Source: Tenrec ecaudatus
Taxonomy: Eukaryota > Chordata > Mammalia > Afrosoricida > Tenrecidae
Direction: 5' to 3'
DNA length: 64,000 nucleotides
NCBI RefSeq assembly: GCF_050624435.1
Contig: NC_134535.1
Span: 121,383,731-121,447,730, forward strand
The notes under the pieces are model-generated. The model was not told the DNA's origin. It made no database searches and saw only the letters and a list, made by a program, of their open reading frames with translations. The position numbers and the translations under genes were made by a program. Numbering within the stretch: position 1 is the first letter of the stretch; each line of letters begins with the position of its first letter. Shown here piece by piece: positions 47,254-58,200 of this stretch.

Positions 47254-47608
47254 ATTTTATTTTTCTGCATTCATGTAATGAAAGTCAAGTTCACTTCTTA
47301 TTTTGTTTTCCTTTCAATTTTTTAAAAAACATTACGGGCTCATACAACTCTTATCACAATCCATACATATACATACATCAATTGTATAAAGCACATCTGT
47401 ACATTCCCTGCCCCAATCATTCTCAAAGCATTTGCTCTCCACTTAAGCCCTTTGCATCAGGTCCTCTTTTTTTTCCCCCTCCCTCCCCGCTCCCCTCTCC
47501 CTCATGAGCCCTTGGTAATCCACAGATTGTTATTTTGTCATATCTTTCCCTATTCGGGGTCTCCCTTCCCCCCCTTCTCTGCCGTTCATCTCCCTGGGAG
47601 GAGGTCAC
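47254..47608 (-). mobile_element. L1 3' end, antisense, with candidate 3' transduction
   Basis: Exact 15-bp TSD CTTGTCCTGTGTTTT at 47239-47253 and 47609-47623. The L1 terminus (CATTACGGGCTCATACAACT) starts only at about 47329; between it and the TSD lie about 75 bp of unique sequence ending, on the minus strand, in an AAAATAAAATAAAA tail. That is the arrangement left by transcription past the L1 poly(A) signal. Confidence 0.8.
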
Positions 47609-47732
47609 CTTGTCCTGTGTTTTGTATCCCTTATCCTGAGATGAGAATAATAACGCCATTTTGTTGTGATAGATTCAAGGCTTAGGGAGATGAAGTGTCT
47701 TACCTAAAGCTGGGGCTTGTGGCAAAAGCTTT

Positions 47733-47850
47733 GTTGGAAACCCAGGCCTGTCCCATAGTGTTTCCAAGGCTACCGTCTATGGAAGCAAACTGCCAGTGGG
47801 TCCAACTCCTAGCTCTTCAGTTAGCATTCAAGTGTGTAACCACCATGGTG
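47733..47850 (-). repeat. AfroSINE, antisense, partial
   Basis: GTCTATGGAAGCAAACTGCC and CTCTTCAGTTAGCATTCAAG, ending TAACCACCATGGTG. Confidence 0.65.
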
Positions 47851-48414
47851 TCTTAGTTGGCTTTAGACAAGTCAATCTGTTAATATCAGTTTCCTCATTT
47901 GCAAAATGGGTACACTAATAAATACCGGTCAGGGTTGGCAACGTCTACATGGTTATATCGTGTAGCAAGTGCTACAGTAAATGGTAGTGTTCCTGCTATC
48001 CTGTGGACATCCATCACCATCTGCACCTCGGTTACTCAGCAGGGTTTTCTTTGGTTTGTGGAGATGGGGAGAGCTACCTTTAGGATAGAGTGCTGGAAAC
48101 CTCCTTCCTTTGGTCTGGGTTTGACAAATCCTACCTAGAGTAAGGGGAAAAAGAAGAAAATATCTAGGAGTGGTGGTCCTCCAGCACACAAACTCCACCC
48201 ATACAACTTTGCTCATATTGGTAAATTGATCTCTGAGAGGTTTCAGAGCTGACTACCTGCGTATGATGACTATGACAGCCCTCAATGGTGATCCAGAGAT
48301 TAAGGATTTAAGAGGGGCTGGGGGGAAGGCACGGAGAGGTGGGGGTGAGCAGCAAAAATAGTTCTGTGGATAGCCTGTGCATGGGTTCCAGTGACTGGGA
48401 CATGCCCAAATAAA

Positions 48415-48560
48415 TCAGGCCCACGGCCATCGAGTCAATTTCAACTCAGGCCCTGTGACGGAGTTCAGCTCTCCGATTGGGCTTACAAAACAGCTCTCAC
48501 CTTCCAAATGACAGGTGGTTCCGAAGTGCTGTGTTTTGGTTAGCAGCCCAAAGCTTCACG
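48415..48560 (-). repeat. AfroSINE, antisense
   Basis: CACGGCCATCGAGTCAATTT, CAACTCAGGCCCTGTGACGG and TTGGTTAGCAGCCCAAAGC. Confidence 0.8.
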
Positions 48561-48824
48561 TCTGTGCCACAGGTAGGCAGGCTAAAGTGTTTGGAGAAGA
48601 GATGGAAAATGGTGAATAGGGAGGCTTTCTGGGGTGTGATGGTCTCTTGGTGGCTTGCGGTTGATAAAGGAAGATGAAAATAAGGAATGTGGTCAGTCAG
48701 GTGAAAGAGTGGTAGTGACAGATGTGTATCTGTCTCAACAATTTCCCATTCTGTTCTCCCTCTCACGCATCTGCAACCATTTTCTAACCACTGTCATTCA
48801 GGCATGCTTCCTTTTGTAAAAGAA

Positions 48825-49095
48825 TTTTTTAAAATTTTAATCATTTTATTGGGTGTCTTACAGTTCTTATAACAATCTGTACATCAATTGTATCAAAGAC
48901 ATTAGTAGATATGTTGCCATGAACAGTTTCATTAAATAATCATTTTATTAGGGGCTCATACAACTCTTCTCACCATCCATCCATCCATCCATCATCCATC
49001 CATAATCCATCCATCCATCCATCCACAATGGATATCCATTGTGTTAAGCTTGTTTGTTGCCACCATCATTCTCAAAACATTCCAAGGGCTCAAGC
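48825..49095 (-). mobile_element. two abutting L1 3' ends, antisense, with CCAT microsatellite
   Basis: A first terminus starts at about 48840 (TCATTTTATTGGGTGTCTTA) and a second at about 48941 (TCATTTTATTAGGGGCTCAT). Inside the second, the usual short CATACATACATC motif has become a run of CCAT units at about 48977-49024. Confidence 0.75.
48977..49024. repeat. (CCAT)n microsatellite
   Basis: Roughly 48 bp of CCAT units with two one-base interruptions, embedded in an L1 3' end. Confidence 0.9.
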
Positions 49096-49177
49096 AGACA
49101 TATTTCTTGAAGAACAGTGTAAACTGGTTTCGTAGAACTCTGCTTGGAAAATTGGACAGGCCTGAGTTCTATGAAAA

Positions 49178-49638
49178 CTCAAAACTCACTGCCATCAAGT
49201 TGATTCCAACTCATAGCAACCCTATAGGATAGGACAGAACTGTCCCCTGCATTTCGAAGACTGTAACTCTTTGTTGTTAGGTGCAGTTGAATCAGTTCCA
49301 ACCCATAGCAACCCTGTGCACAACTGAGCGAAACACTGCCTGGTCCTGCACCATCCTCACACCTGTTCTTGTGCCTGAGCCCATTGTTGCAGCCACGGTG
49401 TCAGTCCATCTCCCCGAGGGCCTTCCTCTCCTTTGCTCCTACTTTATTTTACCAAGCATGATGTCCTTCTTCCGGGCCTGGTCTCTTGAAAACATGTCCA
49501 AAATATGTAACACGAAGTAATTTGTTAGGGGAGTATAAAGTCTCTTTTCTTCTCCCTCAGAGTGGCCGGTGGTTTTGAACTATTGACCTTGCAGTTAGCA
49601 GCCCAACATATAACTCACTATGCCATTAGGGCTCTTTG
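49178..49638 (-). repeat. AfroSINE, antisense, split by an RTE insertion
   Basis: The tail half (CTCACTGCCATCAAGTTGAT to GACTGTAACTCTTTG) ends near 49272, and the tRNA half (GGGGAGTATAAAGTCTC to GCAGTTAGCAGCCCAACATA) resumes near 49525. Together they make one SINE. Confidence 0.8.
49272..49522 (-). mobile_element. RTE-type LINE 3' end, antisense, inside an AfroSINE
   Basis: GTTCCAACCCATAGCAACCC, GCGAAACACTGCCTGGTCCT and AAGCATGATGTCCTTCTTCC are the reverse strand of the RTE 3' end. Imperfect flanks GTAACTCTTTGTT / GTAATTTGTT may be the target duplication. Confidence 0.75.
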
Positions 49639-49639
49639 A

Positions 49640-52124
49640 GTCATACGAAGGTGATCTTTAATGAGATTCTGGCAGGGTTTCGCTTTTATAGTAACATGTA
49701 GAGACATAACTTTATTGCTAATCTTCACCATGTGTGGAAATTAGGCTTAGCTGGAAAATTGTGGTGGAAGATCTTTGAAGGTAAGATTTGTAGGGAAAAC
49801 TCAAAGAGAGGAACGATTCACTAGTTTCACTTAAAAAAAAAAAAAAGATGAACATTTTTATACAACCTGTGGCATATGGTCAGGAACAACTTTTTCTGGA
49901 GAGCATTTGTTATTAGGAAACAAGATTCTTTAAATATATATCTACTTTTATCCCATAACTAGATTTCTAGAAAAGTTTCCAAAGAAATATTCAAAAGTAC
50001 AGAAACTTTTTTTTTACAAGCACAAAGTTGGAAGCAATCTAAATATGCACCAGTAGTGTATGACTCAGATTGTGGTACATTCATGCGGGATACTTATTTG
50101 TGTCTTGTAAATTCATGTTTTAGAAGAACTTTTTAAAATGAAAACTTGCTCATATATTAGAAAACAATCAAAAACCCTATGTCTGGAGTGATACCAACTC
50201 TGAAAAGTACCTAATACATAAAAAGTTGAAAAATATCAAAATTTTATATTGAATTGATGGCCACTTTAAAGAAACTTCTTATAATACATCATCTATAATT
50301 GATAAAAGGAAAGATCATTTTTCAAATAGTAACAGATGAAAATTTCTCACAGAGATACTGTTATATGAGAGTTGAATTTAGTCCTGATTTGTGTGTAAAG
50401 ATATATACACATAATTGTGCATATGCATTTAAATACTCTCTATTCCTAATAATTTCTTTTAATCATGTTAGCCTTTTTTAGAGATACTTATTCTCAATTT
50501 CTCCAAGTCTGTTTTTTTTATTCTTCCAGTCCTTAAATACTCATTTTGAATGGCACTCTTACAAAGTGTACCACGTAGTTGACCAGTTGAAATGGAGGAA
50601 GATATAACTCATGACCATCTTTCCATTCCTGTCAGCATCCTCTTTCATCATACAATTTCCTCTGATCACTTTGGTCAAAGGGAGGGGCACTTCGTTTCTG
50701 CTGGCTGTTAGTCAGACAATCCCTCCCTAAACCCAAAGCCCTACCCTGGAAAGGTTGATTTCCTCACACCTTAATTTTGAGTCCGGTTTCTTCACCGGCT
50801 TCTTTGTGCAGCACAGATGCAGGTAACGCTGTTTGCTTCCCACAGCCCTCTGCCCTCCTTAGAAGTCACAGTTGTAGGAATGGCAGGAATATAGCATTTT
50901 ACTACCGCTGACTTAAAATAATGTAGGATTGATAGCAAAGTATTCTCTGTCCGTTGCTTTCGAATTGCATCACCTTTGTGGGGTCTGAAAGTTTGTAGTT
51001 CGGCATTCACGGAAAGCGATTTTCTCTTTCTCAATCTGCTGTGATCTTTGCTTTGTAACATAAGTATAAAGAAGAGGATTAGGAAGATAAGTTGTCTTTT
51101 TATTGGGGTCTAAGGATTTATGTATGGTCTTAACATCTTGAAGAATTCCGTCATAGAAGAGACTCCCTTTCCTCCTTAGGAAAGTTGGAAAGTGTAAATA
51201 AGTGAACTTTCAAGAATTAAAAAAAATTTTTTTTAGATAAATGCAGGCAACTGTGCTATTCCTTTTTTTTTCTTTCTTATTTCTTCTTTATCAGAGATAA
51301 TCTTGAGCATTAATGTCAGGATCAATGTGATTTTTAAATACTTTATTAAGTTATTTTAATATTGATGGCTATAAATACACTAAATTCTTTATAGATATTA
51401 AATAATGACTGTGTATGGATTAATTTTATTTTCACATAGTTTTCTTTGGCAACATCATGCACTAGAAGACTATTTCTGAAATTTTACTGTATAAAGAAGT
51501 ATGTGGGATTAAAGCTACAAATGTCAGGGCTCCAAATTAGTCGATTTTTACTTGGGCATCTTGCACAGGGCACGAGAATCTGGAATGTTAGCCAGTTCCC
51601 TCAAATAATTCTTTCATAGGGGGCTAAGGATATGCACTTAGAGAAACTTGTATGAACTTGTATTCATATGTTCATCAGAACACATATTACGTGGCAAAAT
51701 ATTGCTTTTGAAATGAAAACATTTGTTTAAGCCAAGAGATTAATATTTCAGAATATAGAATATGTTTCTTTTTTTTTTTTGCTTTGATCATTTTTAAGTG
51801 TTTCAGCACTTGGGGTTGATACCAATTGATGCAAATGTACATTTGAACATTGATTAGCTGGTGAATAGTTCTGTTGGGAACTTTTTAAAATGCTTTCTGC
51901 AGTTTCTGATAGCGATGGCTGGGAACATTCAGGGTTAAATGACTTTCATAGAAATATTGAGAGCCTTTCTATTTCAGTTTGTATTTCTTAATAAACATAC
52001 ACATGCATGTACATAAGGCTCTCATTACATCCTGTCATGTTCTTATAGGCTGACAGTTTAGTTTTTCTCAGAACTGTCTTGTTGCAAGGTTGTAACACAA
52101 AACATCTTTCCTTTCTTCCTTTAG
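49640..52124. other. 5' flank of KLRA1
   Basis: AT-rich, no clear coding sequence. 49850-50200 has the feel of an eroded LINE 3' end but is too diverged to call. The KLRA1 promoter and non-coding first exon would be expected here; no motif is decisive. Confidence 0.5.
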
Positions 52125-52126
52125 AG

Positions 52127-52241
52127 ATGAGTGATCAGGAAGTGACTTACTCAACACTGAGATTTCTTCGGTCTCCATCAGCCTCACAGAATAGAGTCAA
52201 GCCTGGGGACACTGAAAGGCCGGAGGACACTGTGGGCAAAG
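52127..52241 (+). CDS. KLRA1: KLRA1 coding exon 1 (cytoplasmic tail, ITIM)
   Basis: Acceptor CCTTTAG two bases before the ATG, donor GTATCT. Encodes MSDQEVTYSTLRFLRSPSAS and NRVKPGDTERPEDTVGK. VTYSTL fits the ITIM consensus. In the family a non-coding exon precedes this one; I could not place it. Confidence 0.94.
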
Positions 52242-55200
52242 GTATCTATGATCTAAGGAGCTAGATCATGGCTTGTCCAACGTTGACCTGTGAAAATAAA
52301 TGGCCTATATGTCCATCAGTTTCTCAGCTGGCCACAGGAAACCATCATTAGCTGGAGGTCTTTGAAAAACAGTTGTGAGAATGGAAAGATTGATGGATTC
52401 TTTAAAATTTGACAAGCTAATAAAATGCTGTCACTCAAACTTGCCTAGAAAAAAAACTCTGAGGCCTTTAAAAGGACAGGACAGGACGTTTTTGGAATAA
52501 TGAATTTGCTTTACGCTGATAGAAAAACCACAGTTCACGGAGGGCTGCGCAGCTGACTGTGTCAGTGCTGTTCATAAGCTGCGTACCTGTGAAAAGTTGG
52601 ACTGGCCAAAGCTTGACGATAGATGTCTTTGCAGCAAAGGCAACCAAAAGAAAAGCTATGGAAACTGCTGACATGTAATGAAATATTTCACGGGACTTGG
52701 TTTCTTGGTTTGGAGGTTTCAGATGATGGTTTCATGGACCATACCAGTCAATTAGCTAATAGTGTATTCAGTTTCCTGTTGGACCACAGAGTTCATTGTG
52801 TAGTATCTAGTATCTTGTGTAGTCTATTGGATGCTTAAGAGCTTGCAAGTGGATTTCTAAGGTACAGTACAGTTCTTGGGCTCTATTCACCTGTAGCAAG
52901 AGAGGAAGGGGAGTCCACAGAGGAATACAGGGCAGAAAGGATGAGTGACTAATTGTTTCCATGAACTACTGCCTCTTCCCATGAGACTGGATGAACTGGA
53001 AAGGGTCTGGCAACCATTCCTGGACATTTTGATCAAAAAGGAGGAAAGGCAGAGTCAATATTAAAAATCTCATAGGATCCAGAATTTCTGGAGCCATAGA
53101 AGCTGAATGAACCCCATAAGATAATCTTAGAAATATTAAACCACAAATATCCCCTGACATCTCTTTAAAACAAAGCCTAATTTATCTTACCTAGTAAATA
53201 ATGTGCTGCCTTTGTGAGCATTGTGCTATTTAAAGATATCTCTATGTGGAATCGTATTAACAACAGAAACTCAAAAGATTAGCTAGAAACTTAAGGGTAA
53301 GGAGTTAACATAGGAGGGACAGTTAGAAAGAGGAAGATATGGTTGTGGAATCTGAAGCATGGAATTTGTGCCCATGAAAGGAATTGCTGTGTGTAATCTC
53401 AAGCACAGCAAATACATGTGCATATATCTCATGTATGCTCAAAATATTAAAACATTAGTGACCTGTGTGTCTATCACAGGACATTAGTTATGATCCAGTA
53501 AGGCTATTTGAAATATTTAAAAAAAAAAAAGTGGGCAAGGTAGAATCTCGTGAAAATACTGTACTTCCTAGGGAAATCAGAGGAAATGCCTAAGAAAGGA
53601 AAATATATGTGTTAAAAACAACGTTGCCTCCCCCTCACAGTCAAAGGATATTTAAAATATCTTAAATATTTACCCAAAATTTACTAGCCATGAAGCTGAA
53701 AAACACAGACCCAAAGGGTCATTCTGATTTTCCTATTCCCTCTCTCCCTTCAAATGTATTATAACATTAACTTTAATATGAAAGTAACATTTTCTGATCC
53801 AGAGATAACCAGAGATAGAATATTCAGATAGTGAAGATTGTAAAAGTAAGAGAATAAAAATAGTGTTGCCTAGAAGAAATGTAATTGGTTAAAATGACAG
53901 AAAAGCTATTGTCTAGAAACTCATCTGAGGATGCTCTTCAATGACACCACCAGTTAGAAGTCATACCCTTAACCTTGCCAACGATGCGACGCATAAAGAG
54001 CACTGAGGCCGGGCTCTTTGCTCTTCATGCGTGCTGGAGACCTTAGGAAGAAGGACACATGCTGATACGAAGTCTCATCAATATGTGATGCGTATTGGAT
54101 CTACTACCATCTCTGTGCTTGCAAGGGACATGCTTTTGAAAATCCATAGAATGGTTATGTAGAACTTGCACAATGGGGACATGCTTGTTAGAAATGTGAA
54201 GGTTTAAAACTAATTCCCAGATTACAAGTTTAAGTCAACCTGTAAGACATGTTATTTCGGTAATATATTATTTATGCAAAACACATTTTCACATTTTTAG
54301 GTAATGTGGTCTCTGGCTCACATGATTCCCAGGTTAAGGTTACTAGTGAGCTGGTTTTTATCCTGTAACAATTATTCTCTTCCTTTTTAAATTTAGAGTG
54401 TTCAGTGCCCTGGCGTCTCATTGCAGTGACCCTGGGGATCCTCTGTTTGCTTATGTTGGTGACAGTTGCAGTGTTGGGGACGAAGCGTGAGTAATTGAAC
54501 TATGTCTTCCTGGTCTGAGTAATGGCAGTAACTAAGAATTGTGCAGGGCCTAGCCATTCTTTGTCAGTTGCTCTCTTGGGCTACAGTCAGGGAATGTCCC
54601 ATGTCTCGACTTGACTGGTGTCTTTCTCCCAGGCACCTCACAGTGTCACTGTCCTCTCAGTTATGAGTTCCATGCACACTGCAGTTGTGAGCTGCTGTCT
54701 CATTTTGTTATATTCTTCTCATACGGGACTTAATAATATGCTGCCTTCTGCGTTTAGATATTTGTGAATCTTCGATAAACATTATTTGAGAAACATTTGT
54801 TCAAAAGAAATCACGGCCTTCTCTTAAATCTTTGTCAAATGTGTAATGAGGAGATGGTTTAATAAAAAGAATGATCTGTAGAGGAAAGGATTCCTGGGTG
54901 GGGCACATAGTAAAGGAGATGGACTGTGAAACCGCATGTCCTTAGCCCTCAAAGGGGCTGAGGAAAAAGAGGCGTGCGGAGTGGGTTGGGAACATTGTGG
55001 AGCCCAGCTCTACCCTCACACACAACAGGGGACCATGCATGGGAATCAACTTGACAGCAACTGTTTTCCGCTTTATTTTTTCTTGTTGTTTATATGTGGA
55101 GATGTTAGATAATACTGGCTTCAAGCTTTATCTTTTATTTGATTTTCTAGAAACTTTAAAGAAAATCATCAGTAACTTACATGCAAATAAATTAAGTGGA

Positions 55201-58200
55201 TCTTCCTCCATTTGTTTTCTCACAGATATTCTGTCTACTCCAATAATAATTATGATACCACGTTAGCTTTCTTTGCTTAGAATTTCATACTCAGTTGTCT
55301 AGCAATCTGAAAGGTAGTCAGTTGTTTTGGTTGGTACCTATTTGTAAATGATGTATTGTTAAACAGAAGCTAAAAAATAAGGGATCAGCATTATAGGTTT
55401 TTTCACTATCTTATTTTATTTATTGTATCCTTAATTTTTTGTACTTTAAATGGAAAATACTGAGAATTCTGATGTTTCCATTGTCGTCATCAGTTAATTG
55501 AGGTGTTACTTTCTATTTGTCTTACTAATTAAAGCAATGAAATATGTTGGTTGCCTAAGTGAGAATTTTTTTCTCTTGTTTCTTAAATTTCAATAGTTAA
55601 GCCTTATGATTACTGTTTTTATTACATATGTTAATAATTTTAGTTTTTCAGTATATTCAAGAAAAACATCACCAGGAGGAAATTCTGCGAAACCTCAGTC
55701 TGAATTACTACATTATGCTAAACAACAGCTACTTAAAGGAGCAGCAAAGGAAACAGGATTCAATGTCTACAGAAAAGAAAAGATGCCATAGAAAAACTGG
55801 GGCCTCTTCAAAATCTGTGCAAAACAGAGGTATGGGGTGGGGGCATGATGAATGAACATTGTGTGAGTTTGCATTATTTCTCCACATTTCAGTACCTGGT
55901 AGATAGGCTTACGGTAGATGCTACTGGTATTGGGGTCTGCTGAACAACTTTCGTTTAGATGTTATGTGGATGCTAGAACTAGCTTGTGTGAAATTTAGGA
56001 CTGGTAACTCAGCAGTTACGTTATAACTAGTAGAACCTTATCTTTTTCAAAACCCAGGGGCAGTTCTTATACTCCTCCTGATCCCAGCAAAGTAGTTTGT
56101 CAGCTCCCTTGAAAATTTTGATCACTCTGGATCTAGGGAATATTATAGATACCTATTGTGTTGCTACAGGGAGAACTGGTGGCATAGTGGTCCGCCAGTT
56201 ATGTGTTGGTCTGCTAACTGCAAGGTCAGCGATTCCAAACCACCAGCTGCATCTCAGGAGAAAGATGCGGCTTTCTACTCAAAGTGTTACAGTCCTGGAA
56301 ACCAACAGGGCCAGTTCTACCTTGTTCTGTTGTTAGAGTTAGTGCTAGAAGATGAGCCCGTCAGGTCAGAGGGCATTCAAAATATGATGGGGGGGAGGGG
56401 ATAAACAAACAAACAAACAACAGCAACAAAACAAATTAAAAAGAACATTTACTCTTCTTAAAGTAGAGTAGACCACAATGTCAAAGATGGAGTAACATAC
56501 ACCAGAGTAAAGCCTTTGGGAATTTCATTTGTTTAGGGGCATGACCCCAAGTGAGAAGAAACAGCCACGAACATAATTTTAACTATTGAAACTTGGAATG
56601 TATGAAGTGTGGATGTAGAAAAACTGGAAATTGTAAAAAATGAAATGTAATGCAGAAAGATCGATATTCTAGGCATAAATAAACTGGTGTTAGTTATAAT
56701 AAACTAAATAAAAAACTGGTGTTAGTTATTGTGAATAACTGGCAAGCATAAATAAACTGGTGTTAGTTATTGTGAATAGACAATCATATGGTTTACCTTG
56801 CTGGGAATGATCATCAGAAGAATGATGTTGCATTCATCATCAAAAAGGACATTTCAAAATTTATCTTGAAGTCCAATTCTGTCAGTTATAGGATAATAGC
56901 TATCTGCATACAAGGCAATTCAATCAATACAATTCTTATTCAAATTTATGCACCAACCACTGAAGCTAGTAAGGAAGCAATTGAAGCATCCTACAAACAT
57001 CTTCAGTCAGAAATCGATTGCACATGCAATCAATATACACTGTCAATTATTGATGATTAGAATGCTAAAGTTGGAAACAGATAAAAAAGTCCATCCTGTC
57101 TATCATAACAATTTAAAGGTAAAAATAAATATATTTTTACAAAGAAGGAGAATTTAAAGTAATATAAATGAAACTAGGATGGTTTTATTTTCGTTTTCAA
57201 ATTTAATTCAAAGCCACAAGTTTACTTTGTGAGCCACAGTTTATCAACCGCTGATCTAAGTGGAAAAAAAAAAACCATAGCTGGAGTTCACATGAAAGAA
57301 TTTTGCAAGACTAATGACTTATTTATAGCAAATACTTCCCTCCCCCACAACATCACAAAAGGTGACTATACACATGGACTTCTTCAGATAGAATATGCAG
57401 AAATCAAATTGACAACATCTCTGGGAAGGGATGAGGGAGATGCTTAATACCAGAGGCTAAAAGCAGGCCAGGGTCCAACTGTGGAACAAATCATCAGTTG
57501 CTGTCTGTAAGTTCAGGTTGAAGCTGAAGAAAATGCAAACAAGTCTAGGAGGACCAAATTCGACCTTGAGTCTGAATTTCGAGGACATCTGAAGAACAGA
57601 TATGACACATTGAATACGAATGACAGAACACTTGATGAGCTGTGAGCTGAAATCAAGAACATCATACGTGAAGGAACAAAGAGTCATTACAAAGACAGGA
57701 AAGAAAGATCAAAGTGCAGGTCAGAAGGGACTCTGAAAGTTGCTCTTTTTTTTAAAACATTTTATTAGGGGCTCATACAACTCTTATCACAATCCATACA
57801 TATACATACATGAATTGTATAAAGCACATCTGTACATTCTTTTCCCTAATCATTTTCAAAGCATTTGCTCTCCACTTAAGCCCTTTGCATCAGGTCCTCT
57901 TCCCCCCCCCTCCCCATTCCCCCCTCCCTCATGAGCCCTTGATAATTTATAGATTATTATTTTGTCATATCTTGCCCTATCTGGCATCTCCCTTCACCCC
58001 CTTCTCTGTTGTCCATCCCCCAGGGAGGAGTTCACATGTAAATTCTTGTAATCGGTTCCCCTTTTCCAACCCACTCACCCTCTACTCTCCCAGTATCGCC
58101 CCTCACACCCCTCGTCCTGAAGGTATCATCCACCCTGGATTCCCTGTGCCTCCAGCTCCTATCTGCACCAGTGTACAACCTCTGTTCTATCCAGACTTGC

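Noticed and set aside
48977-49024. Regular tetranucleotide repeats as a CRISPR-like array
   Set aside because: Pure CCAT microsatellite without spacers, in a mammalian L1.
56788-57060. RTE endonuclease frame as a live retrotransposon
   Set aside because: The frame stops early, the rest is shifted, an L1 interrupts it and the reverse transcriptase is incomplete.
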